Part shown: piece by piece, positions 9,056 to 18,192 of the stretch | Layout: each line of letters starts with the position of its first letter | How positions within the stretch are numbered: the stretch's first letter is position 1 | Origin: Rugamonas rubra | GTDB lineage: Bacteria > Pseudomonadota > Gammaproteobacteria > Burkholderiales > Burkholderiaceae_D | Reading direction: 5' to 3' | NCBI RefSeq assembly: GCF_900114705.1 | Contig: NZ_FOTW01000015.1 | Span: forward strand, 62,001-126,000 | Length of the DNA stretch: 64,000 nt | Notes under the pieces: model-generated | Told to the model about the DNA's origin: nothing | Database searches by the model: none | The model's input: the letters and a program-made list of their open reading frames with translations, nothing else | Made by a program: the position numbers and the translations under genes

Positions 9056-10471
9056 TTACAATTTGGATGCTACAGCAATTGTTTGGGTTTCAAATGGGCA
9101 AATAAGCGTCCTCGACGGTCCTTTCTCGCCCGCTGCGCCACACACCGCCGCCACGTCGGCGCGGATGGCGCCGATGGCCAGGATGTGCGGCCGGTAGGCC
9201 CAGCGCTCGGCCAGCAGCGTTTGCACCGCCTCGGCCTGGGTCCGGCTTGGATAGCTGCCGTAGGCCATGGCGATGTGCAACACGCCGTCGACGCGGCGCG
9301 GATAGGCGTGGATCTGGGTCAGGCCGATGGCTTCGCGCATTTGCAGCAGGAAGCGCTCCAGATGGGCGCGCTCGCTCAGCGGGATGCTGTCGATCTGCAG
9401 GCTGAGTCGTTCGGCCGGCTCGCCGCGTAGCCAGGTTTGGCTGTCGCGCAGCGTTTGCCGCAGCAGCTCGGCCGGCGCCGCCGGCACGGCGGCCGGGGCA
9501 TGCTCCGGGGCGCCGGGCGCAGCGCCGGCGGGGGAGGTGGACGGGGTGCCCGTCCACCGCTGCGGCGGCGCGGGCGGACGCAGCGCCAGCCAGGCGATGG
9601 CGCACAACAGCAGCACGATGGTCAGCGACAGGGCCAAGGTCAGCGGCGACGCGATACTGTTTTTAACGACGAACCTGCTTTCCTGTATCGCTTTCTTGGC
9701 GTGCGCCGCCTCGACGGTGGCGCTGTCGTCGGCGAAGGCGGCCAGCAGCGCCTTGTCGGCCAGGATGTTGATGCGCCGCACGATGCCCTGCGAGGCGCGC
9801 GCGATCAGCCGCGCCGCCGCCGGGCTGAACGCCGGCCCGCCCTGGTAGCCGGCGGCGCGCAGGCGGAAGTCGAGGAAGTCGGCCACCAGCTCGGGTGCCA
9901 TGGCCGGCACCTCGAAGCTGTGGGTGATGCGCTCCTTCAACTGGCGCATGTGCGGCAGGTTCAGGCTGGCGTCGAGCTCGGGCTGGCCGAACAGCACGAT
10001 CTGCAGCAGCTTGTGGTGGGCCGTCTCCAGGTTGGTCAGCAGGCGGATCTCTTCGAGCGTGGCTAGCGGCATGGCCTGCGCCTCCTCGACCAGCAGCACC
10101 ACCTGGCGGCCGGCGCCGTGCTTGGCGATCAGGTCGGCGTGCAGCTCGCGCAGCACCTCGTCGCCGCGCTTGCCGTCCGGCTTGAGGCCGAGCTCGCTGG
10201 CGATGGCGAACAGCGCCTCCAGCGGCGACAGGCTGGGGTTGACCAGGTAGATCACCTCTATGTGCGGCGGCAACTGGCTTTCGAGCATGCGGCACAGCAT
10301 GGTCTTGCCGCTGCCGACCTCGCCGGTGACCTTGGTGATGCCCTCGCCGTGGCCGACCACGTACAGCAGGGCCTGCAGGATCTCGCCGCGCGTGTTGCCG
10401 GAATAGAAGAAGCTGGGGTTCGGCGTGATGCCGAACGGCGACTGCGTCAGGCCGAAGTGGGCTTGGTACAT
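9056..10471 (-). CDS. ExeA/MshM-like AAA ATPase with C-terminal SPOR-like domain, pilus locus 1
   Basis: This is a 471-residue inner-membrane ATPase. The N-terminus MYQAHFGLTQSPFGITP is characteristic of the ExeA/GspA/MshM family; Walker A is GEVGSGKT (50-57), with a Walker B-like VVLLVEEAQAM and the sensor-type segment IVLFGQPELD. One membrane helix lies at about 273-293. The C-terminal 150 residues include a domain ending in YGSYPSRTQAEAVQTLL, resembling the SPOR peptidoglycan-binding fold. ExeA family members help secretins cross the peptidoglycan. The start was chosen because it matches the paralogue at 23071 residue for residue at the N-terminus. It lies 62 nt upstream of the secretin gene. 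Confidence 0.88.
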   Translation of the reverse strand: MYQAHFGLTQSPFGITPNPSFFYSGNTRGEILQALLYVVGHGEGITKVTGEVGSGKTMLCRMLESQLPPHIEVIYLVNPSLSPLEALFAIASELGLKPDGKRGDEVLRELHADLIAKHGAGRQVVLLVEEAQAMPLATLEEIRLLTNLETAHHKLLQIVLFGQPELDASLNLPHMRQLKERITHSFEVPAMAPELVADFLDFRLRAAGYQGGPAFSPAAARLIARASQGIVRRINILADKALLAAFADDSATVEAAHAKKAIQESRFVVKNSIASPLTLALSLTIVLLLCAIAWLALRPPAPPQRWTGTPSTSPAGAAPGAPEHAPAAVPAAPAELLRQTLRDSQTWLRGEPAERLSLQIDSIPLSERAHLERFLLQMREAIGLTQIHAYPRRVDGVLHIAMAYGSYPSRTQAEAVQTLLAERWAYRPHILAIGAIRADVAAVCGAAGEKGPSRTLICPFETQTIAVASKL

Positions 10472-10482
10472 GGCGGCCGGGC

Positions 10483-11199
10483 CTAGGCGATGCAGCGCAT
10501 GAAGGCCTGCTCCAGGCTGGCCGCGCCGTACTGCTCGCGGCACTGCGCCGGCGTGCCGGCGAAGGCGATGCGGCCGTCGTGCAGGATGGCCATGCGGTCG
10601 CAGATCTCGTCGACGTCGGCCAGCGCGTGCGAGGTGAAGAACAGGCCGTGGCCTGCGGCGCGCCAGCGCGCCAGTTCCTCCTTGAGCAGGGCGCGGGCCT
10701 TCGGGTCGAGCCCGCTCATCGGCTCGTCGAGCACCAGCATCGGCTTGCGCGCCAGCAGGCAGGCGGCCAGGCCGAGCTTTTGCGTCATGCCCTTCGAGTA
10801 GCCGCGCACGGTGCGCGTCAGGGCGGCCGGCGCCAGGTCGAGCGCGCGCAGCACGCGCACCACCGCCTCGGCGTCGTAGTCTATCTGTTGCAGGGTCAGC
10901 ACGTAGCGCAGGAAGTCGGCGCCGCTCAGGTAGTAGGGCGGTGTGAAGCGCTCCGGCAAAAAGCTCAGCGGCGCGCGGGCCGCCGCCAGCCGGTGCGGCT
11001 GGCCGAAGATGGCGATGTCGCCGCCGTCGAGCGGGCAAAAGTCGAACAGGCATTTGAGCAGGCTGGTCTTGCCGGCGCCGTTGACGCCGACCAGGCCGAA
11101 GAACTCGCCCGGCATGACCTCCAGGTCGACACCGTCGAGCACGCCGTGATCGGCATAACGTTTGACTATGTGCTGGAAGCGCAAGGCGGGAACGGTCAT
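10483..11199 (-). CDS. ABC transporter ATP-binding protein, orphan
   Basis: This is a 238-residue ABC ATPase. It shows Walker A GVNGAGKT (38-45), a degenerate signature YSKGMTQ where LSGGQ is usual, Walker B MLVLDEP and the H-loop FFTSHAL. The YSKGM signature and short length recall ABC-2 type exporters (CcmA/NatA-like). No permease gene is adjacent. It sits 11 nt upstream of the ExeA-like gene and probably begins the minus-strand operon. In-frame starts further upstream include an ATG 30 nt away and a TTG at 11238; none has a convincing ribosome site, so the N-terminus is uncertain. Whether it serves the pilus or an unlinked permease cannot be told. Confidence 0.85.
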   Translation of the reverse strand: MTVPALRFQHIVKRYADHGVLDGVDLEVMPGEFFGLVGVNGAGKTSLLKCLFDFCPLDGGDIAIFGQPHRLAAARAPLSFLPERFTPPYYLSGADFLRYVLTLQQIDYDAEAVVRVLRALDLAPAALTRTVRGYSKGMTQKLGLAACLLARKPMLVLDEPMSGLDPKARALLKEELARWRAAGHGLFFTSHALADVDEICDRMAILHDGRIAFAGTPAQCREQYGAASLEQAFMRCIA

Positions 11200-11446
11200 G
11201 GAGCGGTCAAGTGGAGGGCGACCCATACTGTAGCGCAATATCGGGGCGTTTGCCTAGGGAAACAGATCAAATTCCAGAGTGAAAAGAGGGCACGCGACGC
11301 AATCGCGCGCGGAATGCGAAATACCGGCCGCCGCTTGTCGACAAGCACGCTGTTCTGGCTTAGCATGGCCGCATTCGAGCCAGCGGGCCGGGCCGCAGAC
11401 AGGCGGCGCGGCGCGCGGACGGCTATTCAATGCGAACGGAGCGGGT

Positions 11447-13147
11447 ATGGCAAGGCCGGAAAAAGTCCGACTGGGGGAGATCCTGGTGCAGCAGAAGCTG
11501 CTGTCGGAGGAGCAATTGGGGCTGGCGCTGGCCGAGCAGAAGCGCAGCGGGCGCAAGCTGGGCCGCGTCTTCATCGAGAACGGCTACGTCAGCGAGGACC
11601 AGATCTCCGGCGCCCTGGCGCGCCAGCTCGACATCCCCTACCTGAACCTGAAGTTCTACAACATCAACGCCGAGATCGTCCGCCTGCTGCCCGAGACGCA
11701 GGCGCGGCGCTTCCGCGCGCTGGTGCTGGAGGACCGCCACGGCCGCCTGCTGGTCGGCATGTCCGACCCGACCGACCTGTTCGCCTACGACGAGATCGCC
11801 CGCATCCTCAAGCAGGCCATCGAGCTGGCGGTGGTCAACGAGACCGAGGTGCTGGCCGCCATCGACCGCATCTACCGGCGCACCGAGGACATCACCGACC
11901 TGGCGCGCGAGCTCGAGCAGGACATCGGCGACGTCTCGGTCGACTTCGGCGCGCTGGCCGTCAACCCGGGGTTGGAGGAGGCCCCCATCGTCAAGCTGCT
12001 GCAGTCGGTGTTCGACGACGCCACCCAGGTGCGCGCCTCGGACATCCACATCGAGCCGCAGGAGGGCCGCCTGCAGATCCGCTTCCGCATCGACGGCGTG
12101 CTGCACCTACAGACCGAGACCGACATCAAGATCGCGCCGGCGCTGGCGCTGCGCCTCAAGTTGATGTCCGACCTCGACATCTCGGAGAAGCGCCTGCCGC
12201 AGGACGGCCGCTTTGCCGTGCGGGTGAAGAACCAGCGCATCGACGTGCGCATCTCGACCATGCCGACCCAGTATGGCGAGTCGGTGGTGATGCGTCTGCT
12301 CAACCAGGGCGGCACCGCGCTGCGCCTCGACGCCATCGGCATGCCGCGCGCCATGGTCGAGCGCTTCCGCGCCATCGTGCAGCGCCCCAACGGCCTGGTG
12401 CTGGTCACCGGGCCGACCGGCAGCGGCAAGACCACCACGCTGTACTGCGCGCTGGCCGAGCTGAACTCGGTGGAGAAGAAACTGATCACGGTGGAGGACC
12501 CGGTCGAGTACCGCCTGGCCGGCATCAACCAGGTGCAGGTCAACGACAAGATCGAGCTGAGCTTCGCCCGCGTGCTGCGCTCGGCCCTGCGGCAGGACCC
12601 GGACATCGTGCTGGTCGGCGAGATGCGCGACCAGGAGACCGCCCAGATCGGCCTGCGCGCCGCCATGACCGGCCACTTGGTGCTGTCGACGCTGCACACC
12701 AACGACGCCCAGAGCACGCCGCTGCGGCTGATGGACATGGGCGTGCCGCGCTACATGGTGGGCAGTTCGCTGCAGGCGGTGCTGGCGCAGCGCCTGGTGC
12801 GGGTGATCTGCGAGAGTTGCTCGATGCCCTACCAGCCGACGCCGACCGAGGTCGAGTGGCTGCGCGCCGAGCTGGCCGACAAGGCCGAGGCCGGCCACTA
12901 CTTCCACGGCAAGGGTTGCTCGCACTGCAACGGCATGGGCTACCGCGGCCGCACCGGCGTCTACGAGCTGCTGGAGATGAGCAGCGCCGTGGTCGACGCC
13001 GCCAACCACCCCGACCCGGCGCACTTCCTCAAGGCGGCGGCCCAGATGGCCGGCAACACGCTGCGCCGCCACGCCGTCCAGCTGGTGGTCGAGGGCCGCA
13101 CCACGGTGGCCGAGGCCATGCGCATCAGCAACCAGTTCGAGGATTGA
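11447..13147 (+). CDS. mshE: MshE: GspE/PilB-type assembly ATPase, pilus locus 2
   Basis: This is a 566-residue ATPase for pilus assembly. The MshEN domain occupies residues 1-150 (LGEILVQQKLLSEEQL, then GRVFIENGYVSEDQI). The core has GPTGSGKTTTLY, VEDPVEYRLAG, DPDIVLVGEMRD and TGHLVLSTLHTNDA, followed by paired CESC and CSHC zinc ligands. The start is set by a GGAG ribosome site 5 nt before the ATG; the open frame runs about 170 nt further upstream without family similarity. It is the first gene of the plus-strand locus, divergent from the ABC ATPase across about 250 nt. The GspF-like gene begins 1 nt after its stop. It is a paralogue of the 3669-5393 ATPase. Confidence 0.92.
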   Translation: MARPEKVRLGEILVQQKLLSEEQLGLALAEQKRSGRKLGRVFIENGYVSEDQISGALARQLDIPYLNLKFYNINAEIVRLLPETQARRFRALVLEDRHGRLLVGMSDPTDLFAYDEIARILKQAIELAVVNETEVLAAIDRIYRRTEDITDLARELEQDIGDVSVDFGALAVNPGLEEAPIVKLLQSVFDDATQVRASDIHIEPQEGRLQIRFRIDGVLHLQTETDIKIAPALALRLKLMSDLDISEKRLPQDGRFAVRVKNQRIDVRISTMPTQYGESVVMRLLNQGGTALRLDAIGMPRAMVERFRAIVQRPNGLVLVTGPTGSGKTTTLYCALAELNSVEKKLITVEDPVEYRLAGINQVQVNDKIELSFARVLRSALRQDPDIVLVGEMRDQETAQIGLRAAMTGHLVLSTLHTNDAQSTPLRLMDMGVPRYMVGSSLQAVLAQRLVRVICESCSMPYQPTPTEVEWLRAELADKAEAGHYFHGKGCSHCNGMGYRGRTGVYELLEMSSAVVDAANHPDPAHFLKAAAQMAGNTLRRHAVQLVVEGRTTVAEAMRISNQFED

Positions 13148-13148
13148 C

Positions 13149-14384
13149 GTGCCATTTTTCGCCTACAAGGGCCGCAACGCGCGCGGCGAGCTGATGCAGG
13201 GCGTGCTGGAGGGTGCCGACAGCGGCGCCGTCGCCGAGCAGCTGTTCAACACCGGCGTGACGCCGATCGACATCAGCGTCACCAGCAAGGTGGTCAGCGC
13301 CAGCGGCGACGACCCCTGGTGGCGCCGGCTGGGCGAGAAGAAGGTCAGCTCGATGGACGTGCAACTGTTCAGCCGCCAGCTCTACACCCTGCTCAAGTCC
13401 GGCGTGCCGATCATGCGCGGCCTGGCCGGGCTGCAGGAGTCGGCCGTCAGCAAGGCCTTCGGCCGCGTCATCAAGGACCTGCGCGAGTCGCTCGACTCGG
13501 GCCGCGAGTTGTCGGCGGCGATGCGCCGCCATCCCGAGGTGTTCAGCCAGTTCTACCTGTCGATGGTGCGGGTCGGCGAGATGACCGGCCGGCTCGAGGA
13601 GGTCTTCCTGCGCCTGTTCGACCACCTCGAGTTCGACCGCGACATGCGCGAGCGCGTCAAGACGGCGACCCGTTACCCCAGCTTCGTCATCTTCGCCATG
13701 GTGGCGGCGATGGTGGTCGTCAACATGTTCGTCATCCCGTCCTTCGTCAAGGTGTTCGAAGGCTTCCACGCCGAGCTGCCGCTGATGACGCGCATCCTGA
13801 TCGGCACCTCGGCCTTCACCGTGCGCTACTGGCCGGCTTTGTTGGTGGCGCTGCTGGCCGGCGTGTTCGGCACGCGCGCCTGGCTGGCCACCACCGCCGG
13901 CCGCTACCGCTGGGACAAGTGGAAGCTGCACGTCCCGGTGGCCGGCAAGATCATCCTGAAGGGCACAATGGCGCGCTTCGCCCGCAGCTTCGCCTTGTCC
14001 AGCCGCAGCGGCGTGCCCATCGTGCAGGCGCTGACGGTGGTGTCGCAGACGGTCGACAACGCCTATTTGACGGCGCGCGTCGAGCAGATGCGCGACGGCG
14101 TCGAGCGCGGCGAGAGCATCTTGCGCACGGCGGCGGCGGCCGGCGTGTTCACCCCGGTGGTGTTGCAGATGATCGCCGTCGGCGAGGAGAGCGGCTCGCT
14201 CGACGAACTGATGGACGAGATCGCCCAGATGTACGAACGCGAGGTCGACTACGAGCTCAAGACGCTGTCGGCGCAGATCGAGCCGATTTTGATCGTCTTC
14301 CTCGGCGCCATGGTGCTGGTGCTGGCGCTGGGCATCTTTTTGCCGATCTGGGACCTGGGCAAGGCGGCTCTTCACCCCAAATGA
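13149..14384 (+). CDS. mshG: MshG: GspF/PilC-family platform protein, pilus locus 2
   Basis: This is a 411-residue inner-membrane platform protein with two T2SSF repeats. The first has LFSRQLYTLLKSGVPIMRGL and RVGEMTGRLEEVF; the second has RFARSFALSSRSGVPIVQAL and VGEESGSLDELMDEIA. Three hydrophobic helices lie near residues 175-200, 222-245 and 380-405. The GTG start gives the family N-terminus PFFAYKGRNARGELMQG. It lies immediately after the ATPase gene and overlaps the next pilin-like gene by 4 nt, so the three are almost certainly cotranscribed. Confidence 0.92.
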   Translation: MPFFAYKGRNARGELMQGVLEGADSGAVAEQLFNTGVTPIDISVTSKVVSASGDDPWWRRLGEKKVSSMDVQLFSRQLYTLLKSGVPIMRGLAGLQESAVSKAFGRVIKDLRESLDSGRELSAAMRRHPEVFSQFYLSMVRVGEMTGRLEEVFLRLFDHLEFDRDMRERVKTATRYPSFVIFAMVAAMVVVNMFVIPSFVKVFEGFHAELPLMTRILIGTSAFTVRYWPALLVALLAGVFGTRAWLATTAGRYRWDKWKLHVPVAGKIILKGTMARFARSFALSSRSGVPIVQALTVVSQTVDNAYLTARVEQMRDGVERGESILRTAAAAGVFTPVVLQMIAVGEESGSLDELMDEIAQMYEREVDYELKTLSAQIEPILIVFLGAMVLVLALGIFLPIWDLGKAALHPK

Positions 14385-14920
14385 GCAACTTTACATTTAA
14401 TGCAACTAATGTCGCTCTACGACAACAGCGACGGCAGGGCGGCGCCAGCCTGATGGAGTTCGCCGTCGCGGCAACGGTGGCCGCGATCCTGATCGGCATG
14501 CTGCTGAGCCGGCTGTCCGGCTACCAGGGCGAGGCCGAGCGCGTGGCCCTGCAATACACCGTGTCCGGCATGCGCAGTGCCCTACAGGCCAGGCTGGCGC
14601 AGGCGCGCTTGCCAGGGCACGCGCTGAACCTGGCGCAATTGGCCGAGCAAAACCCGCTGGAACTGCTGGAGCGCAAACCGAAGAACTACCTGGGCGAATT
14701 TTATTCGCCCGATGTGCGGGAATTGGCGCCGGGTAACTGGTATTTTGATAGGGACAAGAAAATTTTGGTTTATTTGTTAAATGAGAAGGGGATTTTCGGA
14801 GATTCTTCACTGAAACTGTTGCAGTTCAAGGTAAAATTATCGCGCTTGCCCACATCCCCCGCCAAGCCGTCGAGTGCCCCGGAAATACCCGGTGCGACTC
14901 TGGAACAATTGAACGGTTGA
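14381..14920 (+). CDS. Type IV pilin-like minor pseudopilin
   Basis: This is a 179-residue protein with a class III prepilin signal: a short charged leader, then GG followed by ASLMEFAVAATVAAILIGML, with Glu at +5 as in type IV pilins. The rest shows no recognised motif. The second half (14700-14880) is AT-richer than the flanks. The ATG overlaps the stop of the GspF-like gene. It probably encodes a minor pilin or initiator of pilus locus 2. Residue +1 is Ala rather than the usual Phe, Met or Leu, so processing is inferred rather than certain. Confidence 0.7.
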   Translation: MSNFTFNATNVALRQQRRQGGASLMEFAVAATVAAILIGMLLSRLSGYQGEAERVALQYTVSGMRSALQARLAQARLPGHALNLAQLAEQNPLELLERKPKNYLGEFYSPDVRELAPGNWYFDRDKKILVYLLNEKGIFGDSSLKLLQFKVKLSRLPTSPAKPSSAPEIPGATLEQLNG

Positions 14921-14988
14921 GGTCGCATTTCACCGCATGTTATCGTCGGCTCATACGCCTCAGTCCTCGCGACGATTTGGAGAATTTG

Positions 14989-15534
14989 ATGAAAAAGCCA
15001 GCATTTACCGCAATTCGCAGTTCCGCCCAAGCGGGTTTTACCTTGATCGAATTGATTGTCGTGATCGTGATTCTGGGCATTTTGGCGGCCACGGCACTGC
15101 CACGGTTCGCCGGCCTGTCGGGCGACGCCCGCTTGGCCGCCTTGAACGCGGCGCGCGGGGCTATGCAGTCGACCATCGCGATGGTTCATGGCCAGAGCTT
15201 GGCCGATCCTGCCGCCCCTAGCTTCACCAATGAGGGCGCGATTATTCCCGTTGCCCTGGGTTATCCGACCGCAACGGTCGGTTTCCTCGCGGGCGCAGGT
15301 ATCGGCAACAACGGTGCCACCAACAACGACTACACGATCACCGTCGGCGGTGCCGCTGCGGTTCCGGCAACCGCGAATACACCGGAGATTCCAGTCAACG
15401 GCGTGCTGGTCATTCCCACCGGCGTTGCTGGCAGCCCTCGCGGTCTGACATGCAACTTGATCTACACCCAGACCGCAGCCGCCAATACCCCGCCCACCGT
15501 TGTGGTGACCGGGACTGCGGCCGGCTGTCAGTAA
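14989..15534 (+). CDS. Type IV pilin, MshA/MshB-like (likely major pilin)
   Basis: This is a 181-residue prepilin. The cleavage site lies in QAGFTLIELIVVIVILGILA, a textbook class III signal (Gly-1, Phe+1, Glu+5). The segment RFAGLSGDARLAALNAARGAMQS is typical of MSHA pilins. Cys occurs twice near the C-terminus (LTCNLIYTQT and the final TAAGCQ), suggesting the usual C-terminal disulphide loop. The ATG is preceded by TTGGAGAATTTG, a good ribosome site, which favours this start over one 72 nt upstream. A 68-nt AT-richer gap precedes it, so it may be separately expressed as expected for a major subunit. Whether it is MshA or MshB cannot be decided. Confidence 0.82.
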   Translation: MKKPAFTAIRSSAQAGFTLIELIVVIVILGILAATALPRFAGLSGDARLAALNAARGAMQSTIAMVHGQSLADPAAPSFTNEGAIIPVALGYPTATVGFLAGAGIGNNGATNNDYTITVGGAAAVPATANTPEIPVNGVLVIPTGVAGSPRGLTCNLIYTQTAAANTPPTVVVTGTAAGCQ

Positions 15535-15586
15535 GCAACTAGCCTGGCCGCAGCAGGCCAGTCCGGCGCCGAGCTGCTTGGCCACC

Positions 15587-16249
15587 ATGTCGATCCGATC
15601 CGTTCCCTCGGCCTGCCGGCTGCCTGTTTCCCGCCGACGGCCCGGGCGAGGTGGCGGTTTCACGATGATCGAGTTGGTGGTGGTTCTGGTGATCACCGGC
15701 ATCCTCGGTGCCGCTGCCGTGGGGCGCTATTTTGACAATAGCGTCTTCGAGGCCAGGGAGTATGCCGACCAGGTCCGCGCCATCATCCGCTACGGCCAGA
15801 AAGTGGCGGTGGCGCAAAACCGGCCGATCTATGTGATCGCCGACGGCAACCGCTTCGCGCTGTGCTCGGCGCCGGTGTGCACGTTGGCCAACGCGGTAGC
15901 CACGCCGGCCGGCAGCAACAGCGGCAGCACCAGCAGCCGCGCGCAGTGCCGGATCAACGGTGATTATGTCGCCACCTGGATGTGCGAGGCGCCGCCGGCC
16001 GGCACCCTGATCGCCGGCAACAGCGCCAACGAGGTGGGGACGAACGGCTATTTCTATTTCGACGCGTTGGGCCGGCCCTACGCCAGGGCTGACGCCGCCA
16101 AAATCGCCGCCAACAATCCGGCCGGCGCGCCGTCGACCTTCGGCGTGGCGGCGGGGCAGGCCGCCTTGCAGCCCTTGAACATCACCATCACCAGCGCCGC
16201 CAGTAATGTTGTCATCGTCGTGCAACCGGAAACCGGCAATGTCTTTTAG
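15587..16249 (+). CDS. mshC: MshC-like minor pilin
   Basis: This is a 220-residue GspH/FimT-type pilin-like protein. The prepilin site lies in GGGFTMIELVVVLVITGILG with Glu at +5. The following region (FEAREYADQVRAIIRYGQKVAVAQNRPIYVIAD) is characteristic of GspH/MshC proteins, which cap or initiate pili. Four Cys residues (CSAPVC, QCRIN, WMCEA) may pair. An in-frame TTG lies 9 nt upstream of the chosen ATG. The gene overlaps the next by 11 nt. MshC is assigned by domain type and by its place between the pilin and the MshD-like gene. Confidence 0.75.
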   Translation: MSIRSVPSACRLPVSRRRPGRGGGFTMIELVVVLVITGILGAAAVGRYFDNSVFEAREYADQVRAIIRYGQKVAVAQNRPIYVIADGNRFALCSAPVCTLANAVATPAGSNSGSTSSRAQCRINGDYVATWMCEAPPAGTLIAGNSANEVGTNGYFYFDALGRPYARADAAKIAANNPAGAPSTFGVAAGQAALQPLNITITSAASNVVIVVQPETGNVF

Positions 16250-16865
16250 GTCGCCAGGCAGGCAACGGGGGCTCAGCATCATCGAGCTGATCATATTCAT
16301 CGTGGTCATGGGCATCGCCGCCGCCGGCATCATGCAGGTGTTCAATCTATCGACCAAGGCCAGCGCCGACCCGGTGCGGCGCAAACAAGCGCTGCTGCTG
16401 GCGGAAGCCTTGTTGGAGGAAATCGAGTTGGCCCGTTTCACCTATTGCGATCCGACCGACGCCAACGCGGCGACGGCGACCAGCACGGCTGGATGCGCCA
16501 CGTCGCCCGAGGGCTTCGACATCGAAGTTAACAACGTTGGCCGCCCCTTCGACAACGTCAGCGACTATGTGGCCGCCGCAGGCGTCGCGGCGACCCCGTT
16601 CACCGTCGGCGGCATGCTGGTCGATGCCGGCGGCACTCAGTTCCAGGGCAACGTCGCCGGCTTTACCGCTAGCGTGACGATGAATGTGATTGGCGCGGGG
16701 ACCGAGCAGGCGCTGGGGCCGGCGGCCCTGCCGGTCAGGTCAACCGCTCCGGCGGCCGGACTGAACGTGGTTCGCATCACCGTCAACGTCAACTACGGTG
16801 GCGCCAACGACAATGTGCGGCTGGACGGCTACCGCACCCGTTACGCGCCGACCTCCTATCCATGA
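16239..16865 (+). CDS. mshD: MshD-like minor pilin
   Basis: This is a 208-residue minor pilin. The prepilin motif is RGLSIIELIIFIVVMGIAAA with Glu at +5, followed by VRRKQALLLAEALLEEIELARFTYC, the typical MshD/GspI-like helix. The chosen ATG overlaps the end of the MshC-like gene by 11 nt; an in-frame start 33 nt upstream would add a Cys- and Ser-rich extension and is less likely. The stop overlaps the MshO-like ATG. Predicted role: a minor subunit in the tip complex of pilus 2. Confidence 0.77.
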   Translation: MSFRSPGRQRGLSIIELIIFIVVMGIAAAGIMQVFNLSTKASADPVRRKQALLLAEALLEEIELARFTYCDPTDANAATATSTAGCATSPEGFDIEVNNVGRPFDNVSDYVAAAGVAATPFTVGGMLVDAGGTQFQGNVAGFTASVTMNVIGAGTEQALGPAALPVRSTAPAAGLNVVRITVNVNYGGANDNVRLDGYRTRYAPTSYP

Positions 16866-17710
16866 AGCCGCCCGCGCAAACGTACTCGTACGCGCCGACT
16901 GGGCACCAGCGCGGCTTCACGCTGGTGGAGGCGATCATGGTCATGGTCATCACCGGCGTGCTGGCCGGCATCCTGGTGCTGTTCATCCGCCAGCCGGTGC
17001 AGAATTATCTGGACGCATCCGGCCGCGCCGAGCTGGGCGACCAGGCCGACCTGGCCTTGCGCCGCATGGCGCGCGAGCTGCGCGGCGCCTTGCCCAACAG
17101 CGTGCGCACGGGGCTGCCGGGCGGCGTCAGCATGATCGAATTCATCCCCACCAAGATCGGCGGGCGCTACCTGTCCGCCGAGGACGGCGCCGGCGGGCCG
17201 GTGCTCGACTTCGTGGGTGGCGCAGTCGACTTCACCGTGGACGGCAGCATGCCCGTTGGCGTTACCGCCATCGCGCCAAACGACGACATCGTGGTGTCGA
17301 ATTTCGGCACCGACTTCGCCGGCGCCGACGCCTACGTCGGTGGCAACCGCGTCCGCGTCGAGAGCGTGGCAGGCAACACGCTCACACTAGTGCAAAACAA
17401 TCTCACGTTGGCCAACCAATCGCCGAGCCAGCGTTTCCAAGTGGTGCGGCCGCCAGTCATGTTCGTCTGCGATCCCGTGGCCAGAACGCTGACGCGCTAC
17501 TGGAACTACGGTTTCCAAGCGGTGATTCCGGTGGCCGGCGCCGGCCAGTCGGCCGTGCTGGCCAGGAATGTGCTCGGCTGCACCTTCGAGTATCGCGTGC
17601 AGCCGAACGTGCACACTGCCCTGATCGGCCTGACCATCGTGCTGGGCCGCCCCAACAGCGATGAGGCGATCACGCTGGCCCATCAAATTCACGTCGATAA
17701 CACACCATGA
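16862..17710 (+). CDS. mshO: MshO-like minor pilin
   Basis: This is a 282-residue prepilin-like protein. The cleavage region is RGFTLVEAIMVMVITGVLAG with Glu at +5. It is followed by a GspJ-like helix (GRAELGDQADLALRRMARELRGALPNSV). The extended C-terminal domain contains Cys pairs (MFVCDP and VLGCTFEYR), consistent with a large minor pilin at the tip. Length and order (after MshD, before MshP) match MshO. Both ends overlap neighbours by 4 nt. Confidence 0.8.
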   Translation: MKPPAQTYSYAPTGHQRGFTLVEAIMVMVITGVLAGILVLFIRQPVQNYLDASGRAELGDQADLALRRMARELRGALPNSVRTGLPGGVSMIEFIPTKIGGRYLSAEDGAGGPVLDFVGGAVDFTVDGSMPVGVTAIAPNDDIVVSNFGTDFAGADAYVGGNRVRVESVAGNTLTLVQNNLTLANQSPSQRFQVVRPPVMFVCDPVARTLTRYWNYGFQAVIPVAGAGQSAVLARNVLGCTFEYRVQPNVHTALIGLTIVLGRPNSDEAITLAHQIHVDNTP

Positions 17711-18192
17711 ACCGGCCGACGAGATCCCCTACGAGTTTGCCAGCTTTCATGCGTGTACGCGCGCTGCGCCGCGCCGCCGGCGTTGGCATGGTGACGGCGA
17801 TATTCCTGCTGGTGGCGCTGGCCGGCTTGGCCGTGGCCATGGTGTCGCTGACCACCACGCAGCAGAGCAGCGCCGCGCTCGACGAGCAGGGCGCGCGCGC
17901 CTACCAGGCGGCGCGCGCCGGCCTCGAGTGGGCTTTGTGGGTCCGTCTGCAGGGCGCCAGCGCCACGCCACCCATCGCGCTGGCCTGCCCGGGAATCTAC
18001 AGTTTTGATATGCCGAGGTTGAACACCTTGTCGGCCTTCAGCGTCACAGTAAGCTGCACCGCGCCGACGGGCGTCGGCCAGCGCTTGCAGATCCAGTCGA
18101 CCGCCTGCGCGCCGGCGGCGGCCGGCAGCGTGTGCCCGAATCCGGCGCCGGGCGCCGACTATGTGCAGCGCCGGCTGGAGGCTGAGCTTTGA
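17707..18192 (+). CDS. mshP: MshP-like minor pilin/assembly protein
   Basis: This is a protein of up to 161 residues with one N-terminal hydrophobic helix (GMVTAIFLLVALAGLAVAMVSLTTTQQ) followed by ALDEQGARAYQAARAGLEWALW, the conserved PilX/MshP segment. The helix lacks the +5 Glu of ordinary pilins, as is usual for MshP. The start overlaps the MshO stop; a second in-frame Met 14 codons later is an alternative. After this gene there is a 125-nt gap, the largest break inside locus 2. Confidence 0.75.
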   Translation: MNRPTRSPTSLPAFMRVRALRRAAGVGMVTAIFLLVALAGLAVAMVSLTTTQQSSAALDEQGARAYQAARAGLEWALWVRLQGASATPPIALACPGIYSFDMPRLNTLSAFSVTVSCTAPTGVGQRLQIQSTACAPAAAGSVCPNPAPGADYVQRRLEAEL

